Shown: positions 27,066 through 39,159, counted from the stretch's first letter. The stretch: DNA of 64,000 nt from Alteromonas sp. LMIT006 (GCF_024300645.1 NZ_CP101291.1:1798001-1862000), one strand, 5' to 3'. Made by a program: numbers and translations. Notes: generated by a model from the sequence alone, not told the origin.

Positions 27066-27344
27066 ATGACTAAATCTGAGTTAATTGAACGTTTAATGGA
27101 TGTATCTTCATCTATGCAGAGTCGTGATGTTGAAGTAGCAGTAAAAGAGTTACTTGAATATATGGCGCAAACCCTTCAGCGTGGAGAACGCATTGAGATC
27201 CGTGGGTTTGGTAGCTTTTCATTACACTATCGAGAGCCTCGAGTCGGACGCAACCCCAAAACGGGACAGTCGGTACAACTTGAAGGTAAATACGTACCGC
27301 ATTTTAAGCCGGGCAAAGAATTACGCGATCGGGTTGATCTGTAA
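27066..27344 (+). CDS. ihfB: Integration host factor subunit beta
   Basis: 92-residue DNA-bending protein forming the IHF heterodimer with IhfA. The start is the ATG at 27066: [10 protein letters not shown] is the universal IhfB N-terminus and a GAGA site precedes it; the frame upstream to 27048 is not homologous. It contains [26 protein letters not shown], the beta-arm with the intercalating Pro in GRNPKTG, and ends [12 protein letters not shown]. It lies between rpsA and lapA as in E. coli. Confidence 0.97.
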   Translation: MTKSELIERLMDVSSSMQSRDVEVAVKELLEYMAQTLQRGERIEIRGFGSFSLHYREPRVGRNPKTGQSVQLEGKYVPHFKPGKELRDRVDL

Positions 27345-27393
27345 ACTCACTAAAATAGAGTTTAATGTGTTCAATTCAGCAAAGGAGATTTAA

Positions 27394-27651
27394 GTGAAGG
27401 GATTGTTGACCTTTTTGTTATTAGTGTTGGTTTTGGTGTTTGCTATTGTAATGGGCTCACGTAACCAAGACGTTATTACCATCAACTATTTGATTGCGCA
27501 ATCTGAGATGCGTGAATCCACCTTGATGGCAATTACATTAGGGGCGGGTGTTGTCATTGGGATGCTGACAATGTTCTTTAATTGGTTGAAATTATCATGG
27601 CAAGTGAGTAGCCTTAAAAGCCAAGTCAAAAGATTACAAAAAGAAGACTAA
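27394..27651 (+). CDS. lapA: Lipopolysaccharide assembly protein A
   Basis: 85-residue inner-membrane protein (DUF1049, formerly YciS). It starts with GTG preceded by AAAGGAGA at a good distance. Two membrane segments (about 1-21 and 43-64) are followed by a short coiled-coil tail (SSLKSQVKRLQKED). The NQDVITINYLIA segment between them is typical. It works with LapB in controlling LpxC proteolysis by FtsH. Its stop is 3 bp before lapB. Confidence 0.92.
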   Translation: MKGLLTFLLLVLVLVFAIVMGSRNQDVITINYLIAQSEMRESTLMAITLGAGVVIGMLTMFFNWLKLSWQVSSLKSQVKRLQKED

Positions 27652-27654
27652 TTA

Positions 27655-28824
27655 ATGCCTGAATTGGTGTTTTTATTGCTACCTGTGACCGTTTGGTATG
27701 GATGGATTATGGGGCGCAACAGCGTGCGCAAAGCACAACGAAAACAATCCACTATTCTCTCACGTCATTATTATAAAGGTTTGAACTTTTTGCTGTCTGA
27801 TCAACCAGATAAGGCAGTTGATACCTTTATTAAAATGATCTCACTCAATAATGATACCGTGGAAACCCATATTGCTATGGGGAATTTTTTTCGGCATCGC
27901 GGGGAGTTAGACCGTGCAATTCGCATCCATCAAAACTTAGTATCAAGGGATGAGCTACAGGGCACTCCAAGAGAAAATGCTTTAGCCGAGTTAGGCCGTG
28001 ATTATATGTTAGCTGGTTTTTTGGAGCGGGCTGAAAACGCCTTCATCAAATTGCTCGACAGTGATAAGCATCGATCACAAGCACAAGAGTATCTCTTTGA
28101 GATCTATCAGACGACCAAAGAATGGGACAAAGCCATTGAGCTGGCTCAGAATATGTTAGAAATTCAATCTGAGAATGAGCTTGTACGTACTCAATTAGCA
28201 CATTTTTATTGTGAAATGGCCAATCAATGCATTAAATTATCTGATTTTTCTGAAGCTTATCCGTATTTACGTAAAGCCGTAGACGTCGATAAAACTGCGG
28301 TAAGGCCATGGTTAATGTTAGGACGCGTTTACATTGAACAAGAGCAATATCGGGATGCCGTTAAGGCGCTCAATGAAGTGCCAGGTCGAGATATGTCCTG
28401 GTTTTCTGAAGCGGTGCCATTGTTAGAGCAGTGTGCTAAAGCCTTGTCTGATGATGAGGTGTTGAGACAAAGCATTGAGCCACATTGGGATGTGTGTGCG
28501 ACCTCCTATCTAGCCAAAGTGACATTGTTGGCGAAAGAAGTTGGCGATGAAGCTGCGTCTGAAACGTTATTAAAACAACTACAAAAACGTCCAACTATGC
28601 GCGGTTTTAATACCTTGCTAGGGTTATTTGTTGAGCGTCAGCAAGACAATAATGTCAAAGAAAGTTTAAATCTTTTACAACAACTGGTTTCTGAGCAAAT
28701 TAAAGCTCGTCCAAAATATCGCTGCACACGATGTGGGTTCTCAGGCCGTCAAGTCTACTGGTTGTGTCCATCATGCAAACACTGGAGTGTTGTTAAACCC
28801 ATCAAAGGATTGGACGGGGAGTAA
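27655..28824 (+). CDS. lapB: Lipopolysaccharide assembly protein B
   Basis: 389-residue membrane-anchored TPR protein (YciM). An N-terminal membrane helix (residues ~1-18) is followed by about nine tetratricopeptide repeats. At the C-terminus is a rubredoxin-like zinc site with two C-x2-C pairs (CTRCGFSG and CPSCKHW), then KPIKGLDGE. It links LpxC to FtsH to set LPS amounts. Length equals E. coli LapB (389). Operon with lapA upstream; pyrF follows after 16 bp. Confidence 0.96.
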   Translation: MPELVFLLLPVTVWYGWIMGRNSVRKAQRKQSTILSRHYYKGLNFLLSDQPDKAVDTFIKMISLNNDTVETHIAMGNFFRHRGELDRAIRIHQNLVSRDELQGTPRENALAELGRDYMLAGFLERAENAFIKLLDSDKHRSQAQEYLFEIYQTTKEWDKAIELAQNMLEIQSENELVRTQLAHFYCEMANQCIKLSDFSEAYPYLRKAVDVDKTAVRPWLMLGRVYIEQEQYRDAVKALNEVPGRDMSWFSEAVPLLEQCAKALSDDEVLRQSIEPHWDVCATSYLAKVTLLAKEVGDEAASETLLKQLQKRPTMRGFNTLLGLFVERQQDNNVKESLNLLQQLVSEQIKARPKYRCTRCGFSGRQVYWLCPSCKHWSVVKPIKGLDGE

Positions 28825-28840
28825 ATAAGAAGAAATTAAT

Positions 28841-29548
28841 ATGTCTCAATCCAATATCGATTCTAAAGTCATCGTAGCGTGTGATTTCAACAATTTACCC
28901 GATTTACATAATTTTGTTGACCAAGTAGATCCTTCACTGTGTAAGTTAAAGATCGGCAAAGAAATGTTCACGTATTTTGGACCTGATGTGGTAAAGCCAT
29001 TAGTTGCAAAAGGCTTTTCTGTATTTTTGGATCTCAAATTTCACGATATCCCCAACACGGTTGCCAAGGCCTGTCTTGCTGCGGCTGATTTGGGCGTGTG
29101 GATGGTCAATGTGCATGCCAGTGGTGGTGGTAAGATGATGAGCCATACCCGAGAATTACTTGAACCTCTGGGTAATGATAGACCCTTATTGATCGCGGTG
29201 ACGGTTCTAACCTCAATGGATGAAGCTCAACTTCAAGGTGTTGTGCCGGATACCAGTATTCCCACCCAAGTAGGGCGACTGGCCAAGTTAACAGCAGAAT
29301 CTGGTTTTGATGGTGTGGTGAGTTCTGCGCATGAAGTGAAGCGCATTAAAGCGCTTTGTGGCAGTGATTTTACTGTCGTCACGCCTGGTATTCGTCCAGT
29401 TGGCTCGGAAGTGGGAGATCAAGTGAGAATAATGACCCCACCGGATGCCATCCAAGCTGGGGTCGATTACATGGTGATTGGGCGTCCAATTACTCAAGCA
29501 AACGACCCTCTATCAGTCCTTGAGCAAATTAACGCCTCGATTGCTTAA
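28841..29548 (+). CDS. pyrF: Orotidine 5'-phosphate decarboxylase
   Basis: 235-residue enzyme of the last UMP biosynthesis step. The catalytic Lys-Asp array is in FLDLKFHDIPNTVAKA (D-x-K-x-x-D), with CDFNNLPD near the N-terminus. The phosphate-binding end contains TPGIRPVG and the VIGRPITQA block. It lies downstream of lapB as in E. coli. The stop abuts the ald stop on the other strand, leaving no room for a separate terminator. Confidence 0.96.
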   Translation: MSQSNIDSKVIVACDFNNLPDLHNFVDQVDPSLCKLKIGKEMFTYFGPDVVKPLVAKGFSVFLDLKFHDIPNTVAKACLAAADLGVWMVNVHASGGGKMMSHTRELLEPLGNDRPLLIAVTVLTSMDEAQLQGVVPDTSIPTQVGRLAKLTAESGFDGVVSSAHEVKRIKALCGSDFTVVTPGIRPVGSEVGDQVRIMTPPDAIQAGVDYMVIGRPITQANDPLSVLEQINASIA

Positions 29549-30676
29549 TTACGTTAATGCATCCAAAGCTGGGGTATAGGTTAATCTCAGCTCTTCGCCT
29601 AGTGCATCTACAACGGCTTTATAAGTCACCATGCCACGATGTACATTTAAACCGTTTAATAGATGCAAGTCTTCCATCATAGCTTGTTTTGCCCCTTTAT
29701 TTGCGATGGCTAAACCAAATGGCAGGGTCGCATTGTTCAATGCAATCGTAGAGGTCCTTGCTACACCACCTGGCATATTTGCAACACAATAGTGTACAAC
29801 ATCATCAACAATGTAAACTGGCTCTTGATGCGTGGTTGCCTTTGAGGTAGCAAAACAGCCTCCTTGGTCAATGGCGACATCCACAACTACGGCGCCTTTT
29901 TTCATATTCGCAATGTGTTCATGGGTAAGCAATTTTGGAGCTGCTGCGCCTGGAATCAACACCGCACCTACCACCAAATCAGCCGTTGAGGAATACTCAG
30001 CAATCGCATCAGCAGTAGAATAGACAGTTTTAACGCGACCTTGAAAGATGTCATCGAGTTGTCGTAAGCGGGGTAAAGAACGGTCCATGATGGTGACTTC
30101 CGCGCCTAAACCAACGGCCATCTTGGCTGAATTGATGCCTACGACACCGCCACCGACAATAAGTACTCTGCCGGGGGCTACGCCGGGGACGCCACCTAAT
30201 AAAGTGCCATTACCTCCTTGGGCTTTTTCAAGATAATGTGCTCCCGCTTGTACGGCCATGCGTCCGGCGACTTCGCTCATCGGAGCAAGCAAAGGCAAAC
30301 TACCGAACTTATCCGTCACGGTTTCATAGGCAATACAAGTGGCTTTTGATTCGACTAGCAATTGGGTTTGGGCTGGGTCAGGCGCCAAGTGCAAATAGGT
30401 ATAGAGAATCTGTCCTTCGCGAAGCATTTTGCATTCGTTTGGCTGAGGCTCTTTGACTTTGACGATCATATCGGCTTTTTCAAACACCATCGCAGCAGAT
30501 TGTTCAATGTACGCACCCGCTTGTACATAATCTTCATCGCCAAAACCAATACCAGCTCCAGCCTGGGTTTGAACAAAGACTGTGTGTCCATGATTGATAT
30601 ATTCCAATACCGCAGCGGGCGTTAGTCCAACGCGATATTCGTGGTTTTTTATTTCTTTTGGTACACCTATTATCAT
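29549..30676 (-). CDS. ald: Alanine dehydrogenase
   Basis: 375-residue NAD-dependent enzyme interconverting alanine and pyruvate plus ammonia. The N-terminal [17 protein letters not shown] carries the substrate Arg; Lys in VKVKEPQP and the catalytic His (LHLAPDP) follow. The nucleotide fold shows [20 protein letters not shown]. The segment [18 protein letters not shown] is a hallmark of the family. It is divergent from lrp across 108 bp, so Lrp control is likely. Convergent with pyrF. Confidence 0.95.
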   Translation of the reverse strand: MIIGVPKEIKNHEYRVGLTPAAVLEYINHGHTVFVQTQAGAGIGFGDEDYVQAGAYIEQSAAMVFEKADMIVKVKEPQPNECKMLREGQILYTYLHLAPDPAQTQLLVESKATCIAYETVTDKFGSLPLLAPMSEVAGRMAVQAGAHYLEKAQGGNGTLLGGVPGVAPGRVLIVGGGVVGINSAKMAVGLGAEVTIMDRSLPRLRQLDDIFQGRVKTVYSTADAIAEYSSTADLVVGAVLIPGAAAPKLLTHEHIANMKKGAVVVDVAIDQGGCFATSKATTHQEPVYIVDDVVHYCVANMPGGVARTSTIALNNATLPFGLAIANKGAKQAMMEDLHLLNGLNVHRGMVTYKAVVDALGEELRLTYTPALDALT

Positions 30677-30784
30677 GATGTTTATCCATTGTGTTCTGTC
30701 TTATTGCAAATTATAGCGCAATGATTTAGTGATTAAATTTCTTATTTTGTTAATTTGCGGTATATTATTTGGCGAAATAACCAG

Positions 30785-31291
30785 ATGGCGATATCTTATA
30801 TGCTTATAAAAACCCCAAAACACTTAGACAGTATCGACCGAAATATTTTAAATACATTGCAACATCAAGGTCGGATCGCCAACGTTGAGTTGGCTAAACA
30901 GGTCGGATTAAGCCCAAGCCCTTGTCTTGAAAGAGTTAAACGGCTCGAAGAGCAGGGTTATATCACAGGGTATTTTGCCCAACTTGATCCGAATAAACTC
31001 GGGGCCAGCATGTTGGTGTTTGTCGAAATATCATTGAGCAAAACATCACCTGATATTTTTGCTGATTTTTCAGCCGCCGTGCAACAGCAAGATGATATTC
31101 AAGAGTGTCACTTGGTCTCTGGAAATTTCGATTTTTTACTCAAAACACGAGTGGCAGATATGGCCAGTTATCGCAAATTACTGGGCGATACTTTGCTGCG
31201 GTTACCCGGTGTGCGCGAATCGCGCAGCTATGTGGTGATGGAAGAAGTCAAACACAGTCACCGTATTAAAATAGATTTAAAGCGTCGATAG
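30785..31291 (+). CDS. lrp: Leucine-responsive regulatory protein Lrp
   Basis: 168-residue Lrp/AsnC family regulator closely resembling E. coli Lrp (164). The N-terminal helix-turn-helix (LDSIDRNILNTLQ to LSPSPCLERVKRLEEQGYI) and C-terminal RAM domain (DDIQECHLVSGNFDFLLKTRV, SYVVMEEVKHSHRI) are intact. The start is uncertain: a TTG frame opens at 30755, ATG codons are at 30785 and 30800, and none has a strong ribosome site. A global regulator of amino-acid genes; divergent ald is the obvious local target. ftsK follows, as in E. coli. Confidence 0.93.
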   Translation: MAISYMLIKTPKHLDSIDRNILNTLQHQGRIANVELAKQVGLSPSPCLERVKRLEEQGYITGYFAQLDPNKLGASMLVFVEISLSKTSPDIFADFSAAVQQQDDIQECHLVSGNFDFLLKTRVADMASYRKLLGDTLLRLPGVRESRSYVVMEEVKHSHRIKIDLKRR

Positions 31292-31365
31292 GTGTCGCAA
31301 GTGACGCATCTTGAGTATTGCTGTGATAAGATATTGAAAAAAACTCCAAAGACGAGAGATAAGAG

Positions 31366-33816
31366 GTGAAAATGGGGAAAATGACCGGTTTACAGCGGAT
31401 CTATGAAACACTCATGATTGTGTTTTGTATGTTGGCTCTGTTCATTTTTTTGGCGCTGATGTCTTTTCACCAAGCTGACCCAGGTTGGACTCAAACGGGT
31501 TTGCAACCCAATATCCAAAACTGGATGGGACCGATTGGCGCCCACGTTGCTGATCTGTTATTTTTTAGTTTTGGCTATCTCGCGTATCTCATACCCTTTG
31601 GTTGTGCTTTCCTTGGCTGGTTTAGCTTCAAACAAATAAAAAATATACTGCAATTAGATTACTTAAATATTGCTTTGCGTCTCGTTGGTTTGGTCTTTTT
31701 AATTATTGCGTGTACGGGCATTGCGAGCATCAATTTTAATGATATGTATTATTTTTCTGCAGGTGGGTTGTTCGGTGATATCATCGCGAGTGCGTTAACA
31801 CCTCAGTTTAACTTTATCGGTACGAGTTTATTATTGCTCTGTTTTTTTGCGACGGGGTTTACGTTACTTACCGGCATATCTTGGCTCAATATTATTGATA
31901 AGATAGGCGAGGGGGCATTGTGGTCAGGTCAACAAGTATTGCTTTTACCGGAACATGTTCAGCGCGTTTCTCTTCCAAAATTACCTCGCATACCGATTAA
32001 ATCAGATGGGGAAGATAGCAACACTGAGCTAGAAATAACTAGAATCAAACCCGCTTCCCCCTCAGCAAAAGACCGACCGTTTAACATTAAACACGAGACG
32101 CTTTATAAGGTTGATGATGCAGAGGATGAGCCATCTCTCGTAATTAATACTGATACGGCTGCGGAGCTTACTATTGATGATGTGTCAGGTGAGTCTGAAA
32201 TTAGCTCGGCTCCTCAACCACCTAAAAAAATCTACGAGTCCCCCGTTTCTCAGCCAAAGGGTGCTGTCAACTCGCCCTTAGTAAAAAGTAAAATCATCGA
32301 TCCGAATGCGCCGAAACCTGAAGGCGAATTACCCTCATTCGACTTGTTAGATCGCCCAGATAAAATCAAAAATCCGATCACCCAAGAAGAGCTCGAAGGC
32401 ATTGCGCGATTGGTTGAAGCAAAACTGGCGGACTTCAATATCGAAGCCAAAGTTGTAGGTGTGTATCCGGGTCCTGTCATTACCCGTTTTGAACTAGATT
32501 TGGCACCTGGTGTGAAAGTTAGCAAAATCACCACCTTATCAAAAGATTTAGCGCGTGCAATGTCTGCCATCAGCGTGCGCGTGGTTGAAGTCATCCCAGG
32601 AAAATCCGTCATTGGTTTAGAACTGCCAAACAAGAACCGTGAAATGGTGCGTTTGAGTGAAGTGATCAGCTCAGATGCGTTCCAAGCGAACGCCAGTCCA
32701 CTCACTATGGTATTGGGCTCGGATATTTCAGGTAAACCTGTGGTGGTTGATTTGGCTAAAATGCCCCATTTGTTAGTCGCGGGTACCACGGGCTCGGGTA
32801 AGTCAGTTGGGGTTAATGTCATGATCCTATCCTTACTGTACAAGTCCGCACCAGAAGATGTACGCATGATCATGATTGATCCTAAAATGCTTGAGTTATC
32901 GGTCTATGAGGGAATTCCTCATCTATTAGCCGAAGTGGTGACGGACATGAAAGACGCGGCCAATGCACTGCGCTGGTGTGTCGGTGAGATGGAGCGTCGA
33001 TATCGGTTGATGGCCATGTTGGGCGTGCGTAACTTAAAAGGTTACAACGCCAAAGTCACCGAAGCGATTAAGGCGGGTGAGCCCATTCCAGATCCACTGT
33101 GGCAACCCGGTGATAGTATGGATGAAACAGCACCTACGCTGACCAAGTTACCGGCCATTGTCGTGGTGGTGGATGAATTTGCTGACATGATGATGATTGT
33201 CGGTAAGAAAGTGGAAGAACTCATTGCTCGAATCGCTCAAAAAGCCCGTGCTGCAGGTATTCACTTAATTCTTGCGACGCAAAGGCCGTCGGTTGATGTG
33301 ATTACCGGTCTGATCAAAGCCAATATTCCCACGCGGATTGCGTTTCAGGTATCGGGCAAGATTGACTCTAGAACGATTCTTGATCAACAGGGCGCAGAAA
33401 CCTTACTAGGAATGGGTGACATGCTATATTTACCACCAGGTACAGGCGTACCAACGCGTGTGCACGGTGCCTTTGTGGACGATCATGAAGTGCATGCAGT
33501 GGTCGCGGATTGGAAGCTTCGAGGTGAGCCTGAGTACATTGATGAGATATTAAATGGTGAGCCCAGCTCAGATACATTGCTACCTGGGGAGCAGCCAGAA
33601 GGCGGTGATCAAGAACTCGATGTGTTTTTTGATGAGGCGGTAGCCTTTGTCACTGAAACACGTAAAGCGTCAGTTTCCAGTGTGCAACGGAAGTTCCGCA
33701 TCGGCTATAACCGAGCCGCACGTTTAGTTGAGCAGATGGAAGCTAACGGTGTGGTATCCGCCCCGGGACATAATGGCAATCGTGAAGTATTGGCAGCACC
33801 TGCGCCAAAAGACTAA
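31366..33816 (+). CDS. ftsK: DNA translocase FtsK
   Basis: 816-residue septal DNA pump. Four N-terminal membrane helices (about 14-37, 60-85, 98-118 and 140-165) are followed by a linker of only ~140 residues with Pro/Ser-rich acidic stretches. The RecA-like motor has Walker A GTTGSGKS and Walker [13 protein letters not shown]. The C-terminal winged-helix gamma domain ([18 protein letters not shown]) reads polar KOPS sites and activates XerCD. GTG at 31366 and ATG at 31372 are both possible starts. The next gene is lolA, 10 bp on. Confidence 0.96.
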   Translation: MKMGKMTGLQRIYETLMIVFCMLALFIFLALMSFHQADPGWTQTGLQPNIQNWMGPIGAHVADLLFFSFGYLAYLIPFGCAFLGWFSFKQIKNILQLDYLNIALRLVGLVFLIIACTGIASINFNDMYYFSAGGLFGDIIASALTPQFNFIGTSLLLLCFFATGFTLLTGISWLNIIDKIGEGALWSGQQVLLLPEHVQRVSLPKLPRIPIKSDGEDSNTELEITRIKPASPSAKDRPFNIKHETLYKVDDAEDEPSLVINTDTAAELTIDDVSGESEISSAPQPPKKIYESPVSQPKGAVNSPLVKSKIIDPNAPKPEGELPSFDLLDRPDKIKNPITQEELEGIARLVEAKLADFNIEAKVVGVYPGPVITRFELDLAPGVKVSKITTLSKDLARAMSAISVRVVEVIPGKSVIGLELPNKNREMVRLSEVISSDAFQANASPLTMVLGSDISGKPVVVDLAKMPHLLVAGTTGSGKSVGVNVMILSLLYKSAPEDVRMIMIDPKMLELSVYEGIPHLLAEVVTDMKDAANALRWCVGEMERRYRLMAMLGVRNLKGYNAKVTEAIKAGEPIPDPLWQPGDSMDETAPTLTKLPAIVVVVDEFADMMMIVGKKVEELIARIAQKARAAGIHLILATQRPSVDVITGLIKANIPTRIAFQVSGKIDSRTILDQQGAETLLGMGDMLYLPPGTGVPTRVHGAFVDDHEVHAVVADWKLRGEPEYIDEILNGEPSSDTLLPGEQPEGGDQELDVFFDEAVAFVTETRKASVSSVQRKFRIGYNRAARLVEQMEANGVVSAPGHNGNREVLAAPAPKD

Positions 33817-33826
33817 GGATAATTGC

Positions 33827-34501
33827 ATGCGACATATTATGGGTCAAATTATTTTCATATCAATGTTTGTTACTGTGTTTGGGGCATTTGCAAGTCCGAC
33901 AGCACAGCATACTTCCAAACAAAGTGTAGTAGATGCAAAAGTACAACTACAAGCGGTACTAAACCGTTTTAAAACATATCAAGCTGACTTTAACCAGGAG
34001 GTCAGAAACTCTGAAGACAGCTTAGTCCAGCAAAGCACAGGGACTATTAAAATGGCCAGACCTGAGCTATTACGTTGGCATGCGATGACTCCAGATGAAA
34101 CGATTTTGGTTGCCAATGGTTCTAAAATCACTTATGCCGATATGTTTTTAGAACAAGTCTCTATTTATAATCAAGCCAACTTAGTCGATGATCATCCAAT
34201 GATGTTGCTAAGCACCAATGACCCAGAGGTGTGGGCACAATTTGCAGTGACCGTCGAGTATGAACCACACATTGCAACACGTACCTTCATTGTAAAAAAC
34301 CGCGACCAGGGCAGTGCAAATGAGGTAGTCACATTGATGTTTATCAATGACCAACTCAAAGAGGTACAGGTTTTTGATGGGCAAGGAAATAGGACTCAGT
34401 TTGTTTTTGATAACATAAAAGAAGACCAGCCGTTGCCATTTGATACCTTTGTTTTTTCAACACCTGAACATTTTGTCGTAGACGACCAAAGCGGTATCTA
34501 G
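33827..34501 (+). CDS. lolA: Outer-membrane lipoprotein carrier protein LolA
   Basis: 224-residue periplasmic chaperone carrying lipoproteins from LolCDE to LolB. The start is ATG 33827 with AAGGA 7 bases before; a longer frame within ftsK is not supported. Signal peptide ends near AFAS (residue ~24). The folded domain shows FKTYQADFNQEV, TGTIKMARPELLRW and the late VQVFDGQGNRTQFVF strands typical of LolA. In the ftsK-lolA-rarA-serS block conserved in Gammaproteobacteria. Fits with the many lipoproteins in this window. Confidence 0.92.
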   Translation: MRHIMGQIIFISMFVTVFGAFASPTAQHTSKQSVVDAKVQLQAVLNRFKTYQADFNQEVRNSEDSLVQQSTGTIKMARPELLRWHAMTPDETILVANGSKITYADMFLEQVSIYNQANLVDDHPMMLLSTNDPEVWAQFAVTVEYEPHIATRTFIVKNRDQGSANEVVTLMFINDQLKEVQVFDGQGNRTQFVFDNIKEDQPLPFDTFVFSTPEHFVVDDQSGI

Positions 34502-34504
34502 GAT

Positions 34505-35781
34505 ATGACTACTGCACCTGTGGCGCCACTTGCGGAACGCATGCGCCCGCATACATTAGATACCTATGTCGGACAACAGCATATTCTTGGCAAAGACCAA
34601 CCTTTGTTCAAAGCGATTAAACAAGGTGAATTGCACTCGTGTATATTATGGGGGCCGCCAGGTACAGGTAAAACGACCTTAGCCGATATCATTGCGCAAC
34701 ACGCTAACGCACAACTTATTAAATTGTCGGCTATTGATGCTGGAGTGAAAGACATTCGTCAAGCCCTTGTGCAAGCTCAGCAATACGCAACCGTGGTGTT
34801 TGTTGATGAAGTACATCGTTTTAATAAAGCACAGCAAGATGCGTTCTTACCTGCGATTGAATCAGGATTGATCACTTTTATTGGTGCAACGACAGAAAAC
34901 CCGTCTTTTTCTTGCAACAATGCATTGCTATCGAGAACTCGAGTCTACGTCTTAGAAGCGTTAACAGAACAGGATATTCGCTCTTTATTGAGCCGAGCGT
35001 TACAGCAAGATGCCGTTTTATCTGAGCAATCATTAGCGATAGCTGATAGCGCGTTAGCCGCCATTGTCCACGTTGCCAATGGCGATGCGCGAAAAGCATT
35101 ACTGTGTTTGGAGCTTGCGTCTGTGGGCAAGGCAAATGGGACCGTCATTGAACTTGTTGATGTGCAAGCGGCTGCCGGAGCCGCTATTCCGCATTTTGAT
35201 AAAGACGGTGACCATTATTACGATTTGTTGTCTGCGTTTCACAAATCGGTTCGAGGTTCTTCGAGCGACGGAGCTTTGTATTGGTTCGCTCGGTTTTTAC
35301 AAGCTAGTACGGATCCGACGCCCATCATGCGACGCTTACTGGCTATTGCTTCAGAAGATATTGGCTTAGCCGATCCAAAAGCGCTTTCATTGTGTTTAGA
35401 TGCATGGGATACCTACCATCGAGTGGGTGCGGCAGAAGGGGAGCGAGCCATTGCACAGGCCTGTGTATACTGCGCCCTAGCACCAAAAAGTAATGCACTC
35501 TATACTGCTTTTAAGCTGGCAAAACGCAGCGCTGCAGATTCGGTTAACGATCCGGTACCTATCCATCTTCGCAATGCTCCAACCGCACTTGCAAAGCGAC
35601 AAGGTCATGGTGTGGAATATCGCTATGCGCATAATGAGCCGAATGCTTACTCGCCAGGGCAGATGTATTTGCCTGATGGGGTGCAAGGTGATTTTTATCA
35701 ACCAAATGATCGCGGATTAGAAAAAAAACTATTGGAAAAAATAGCATATCTTAAGCATTTAGAAACACAGGTTAAATCGTC

Positions 35782-35785
<4 letters not shown>
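34505..35785 (+). CDS. rarA: Replication-associated recombination protein RarA
   Basis: 426-residue AAA+ ATPase (MgsA/WRNIP1 family) acting at stalled replication forks. Walker A GPPGTGKTT near residue ~50, Walker B VVFVDEVHRFN, sensor GATTENPSF and the Arg finger region SRTRVYVL. The C-terminal tetramer domain contains SDGALYWFARFL and MRRLLAIASEDIGLADP. It begins 3 bp after lolA and its last 4 bases overlap crcB. Confidence 0.96.
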
Positions 35786-37459
<1,674 letters not shown>

Positions 37460-37463
37460 TCGT

Positions 37464-37799
37464 CTACAGACACTTGGCGGGTTTAGGTAAACCTGCCAGT
37501 TTGCTTGCCAATTTGGCAGGACCCTTTGGAAGCAATCGTTGTAAGTGTCTACTGTTCCCAACTTCTGGACCAAATTCATTAGCCAGAGCTTTGACTAACG
37601 CTCTAATGGCTGGGCTTGTATCGTACTGCTCATAAAACGCTCGCACAAAGCGAATGATCTGCCAATGAGCATCGGTGAGTTCAATGTTCTCAGACTGCGC
37701 AATGATTTCGGCTAATGTTTCACTCCATTGAGTGTGATTGAGCAAGTACCCGTGCTCATCGGTAGCAATATACTGGTCACCACACTGATAACCCATCAA
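37464..37799 (-). CDS. tusE: Sulfur relay protein TusE (DsrC family)
   Basis: 111-residue DsrC/TusE protein carrying persulfide on the penultimate Cys (C-terminus PKPAKCL) to MnmA for 2-thiouridine formation in tRNA wobble positions. Typical features: [40 protein letters not shown] and [10 protein letters not shown]. It starts by ATGA overlap with tusC. The other relay genes tusC and tusD lie directly upstream, and yccA is next, recalling the yccA-tusE neighbourhood in E. coli. Confidence 0.93.
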   Translation of the reverse strand: MMGYQCGDQYIATDEHGYLLNHTQWSETLAEIIAQSENIELTDAHWQIIRFVRAFYEQYDTSPAIRALVKALANEFGPEVGNSRHLQRLLPKGPAKLASKLAGLPKPAKCL

Positions 37800-38107
37800 A
37801 ACTTCACCTCATAATCAAATTTTAAGTCTTTTGGAATACCTACCTTTATCCATTGAGGCTTGTCTAGCAAAGACTCGCTAAGATAAATATTTTCAACGTC
37901 GTATAAGGGTAAGCTACTGAGTATTTTACGTGTGGATTTACCGGAGACGTCATCCACATAATCCACTGAAAGATATTGCAGTGCCTCACCTGAAATCACC
38001 AGTATTACTTCATGTCCAACATTGCCAGCTGCCGCAACAAATTCAAATACGTCCATACAGTGGGCAAAACCGTTTTCCTGATGCCATCTAACTAATACAA
38101 CTGCCAT
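37796..38107 (-). CDS. tusC: Sulfur relay protein TusC (DsrF family)
   Basis: 103 residues from the ATG at 38107, whose codon overlaps the tusD stop (TAATG). The frame continues upstream inside tusD without support. The C-terminal half, [19 protein letters not shown] ... YEVKF, matches the TusC pattern (LYDIE and an ending in VILRF-like residues). The N-terminal [28 protein letters not shown] replaces the usual TusC start with modest similarity. Part of the TusBCD complex that passes sulfur to TusE; the expected tusB gene is absent here. Confidence 0.75.
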   Translation of the reverse strand: MAVVLVRWHQENGFAHCMDVFEFVAAAGNVGHEVILVISGEALQYLSVDYVDDVSGKSTRKILSSLPLYDVENIYLSESLLDKPQWIKVGIPKDLKFDYEVKF

Positions 38108-38424
38108 TAGAACTGCTCCAATGCGTTGGCATCGTGTAATTTGGCGTAAAACTCGGTCAAACCATATTCTTGCCAATGATGTAATTGGATATCATGGCAA
38201 TCATAGCGAGCCACCACCGATCCACAATAACCAACTGTATCCGCTTGTTGTGCCCATTGATGTAATTGGATCTTATGACCTAAGGACAAATGCTGAATAG
38301 AAGCCAGAGCTTGACCATAAAAAAAGATCTGATTCACATCATGTAAGGTGAGTTTTAATAACTCTAAAATATTTTGACGGGTTAACTCAGTGGTGATGAG
38401 CAAGCTTTTGCGATTCATTGTCAT
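38107..38424 (-). CDS. tusD: Sulfur relay protein TusD (DsrE family)
   Basis: 105 residues from ATG 38424 (TTG 38430 and ATG 38418 are alternatives; no strong ribosome site decides). The segment VNQIFFYGQALASIQ matches the FFYxxGV block of TusD. A Cys in VGYCGSVVARYDC lies where the active persulfide Cys of TusD is expected, and it ends NALEQF like TusD. It heads the tusD-tusC-tusE set and overlaps tusC by one base. Shorter than E. coli TusD (128). Confidence 0.75.
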   Translation of the reverse strand: MTMNRKSLLITTELTRQNILELLKLTLHDVNQIFFYGQALASIQHLSLGHKIQLHQWAQQADTVGYCGSVVARYDCHDIQLHHWQEYGLTEFYAKLHDANALEQF

Positions 38425-38451
38425 ACTCAATGTAACTCAATACAAATAAAA

Positions 38452-38472
38452 ACGCCCCAAATAATGGGGCGT
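38452..38472 (-). terminator. Intrinsic terminator of yccA
   Basis: 7-bp GC-rich stem (acgcccc / ggggcgt), 7-base loop, followed on the minus strand by five T. It separates yccA from the tusD start 28 bp further. Confidence 0.8.
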
Positions 38473-38493
38473 AGTATACGTTAGTTATGCTGA

Positions 38494-39159
38494 TTAATCA
38501 TCACTACCAAAGACGCCAAGTAAGTGCAAAATTGATGTAAACAAGTTGTAAATGTTCAAATACATGCTTACTGTTGCACGGATGTAGTTGGTTTCACCGC
38601 CGTGAATGATGCGACTGGTATCAAATAAGATTAAACCGGACATGATAAATACGATAGCAGAGCTGATTGCCATGCTGACAGCTGGTACTGCAAAGAAAAT
38701 GTTTGCTAGGGCTGCAACTATCACAACTACCAAACCAACCATTAAGAAACCGCCAAGGAAGCTAAAATCTTTCTTAGTAGTCAGAACATAAGCTGATAAA
38801 GCAAAGAAAACTAACGCTGTTGCACCAAGCGCTTGCATAATGATGAAAGGACCACCTGCAAGACCAACGTAAAAGTTTAAGATGTAACCTAGTGAGCCAC
38901 CCATTAAACCAGTGAAAGCAAATATCCAAAATAGGCCAGAAGCTTTGTCTGCTTTGCTGTTTACGACAAACAACATGACAAATGCGCCAATCGTCATGGC
39001 AATACTCGCGATAGGACCGATACCTACCATCATTGCTACACCAGCACAGACTGCACTGAATAGCATGGTCATGGCTAATAACATATAGGTATTGCGTAAT
39101 ACCTTGTTTGTTTCTAAAACAGACGGATGCGAAGCACTATATACCGTATCTCTGTTCAT
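38494..39159 (-). CDS. yccA: Bax inhibitor-1 family protein YccA
   Basis: 221-residue inner-membrane protein with seven predicted helices, a modulator of FtsH-dependent proteolysis. The start is ATG 39159 with GGAGG just upstream; the frame to 39255 has no homology. Close to E. coli YccA: ETNKVLRNTYMLLAMT, ALVFFALSAYVLTTKKDFSFLGG and IIHGGETNYIRATVSMYLNIYNLF. The conserved acidic residue near the C-terminus (GSDD ending) is present. Own terminator downstream. Confidence 0.94.
   Translation of the reverse strand: MNRDTVYSASHPSVLETNKVLRNTYMLLAMTMLFSAVCAGVAMMVGIGPIASIAMTIGAFVMLFVVNSKADKASGLFWIFAFTGLMGGSLGYILNFYVGLAGGPFIIMQALGATALVFFALSAYVLTTKKDFSFLGGFLMVGLVVVIVAALANIFFAVPAVSMAISSAIVFIMSGLILFDTSRIIHGGETNYIRATVSMYLNIYNLFTSILHLLGVFGSDD

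Noticed and set aside
32250-32873. 207-residue antisense frame in ftsK
   Set aside because: Opposite strand of a highly conserved gene with Ser/Thr-rich low-complexity translation, typical of a shadow frame.
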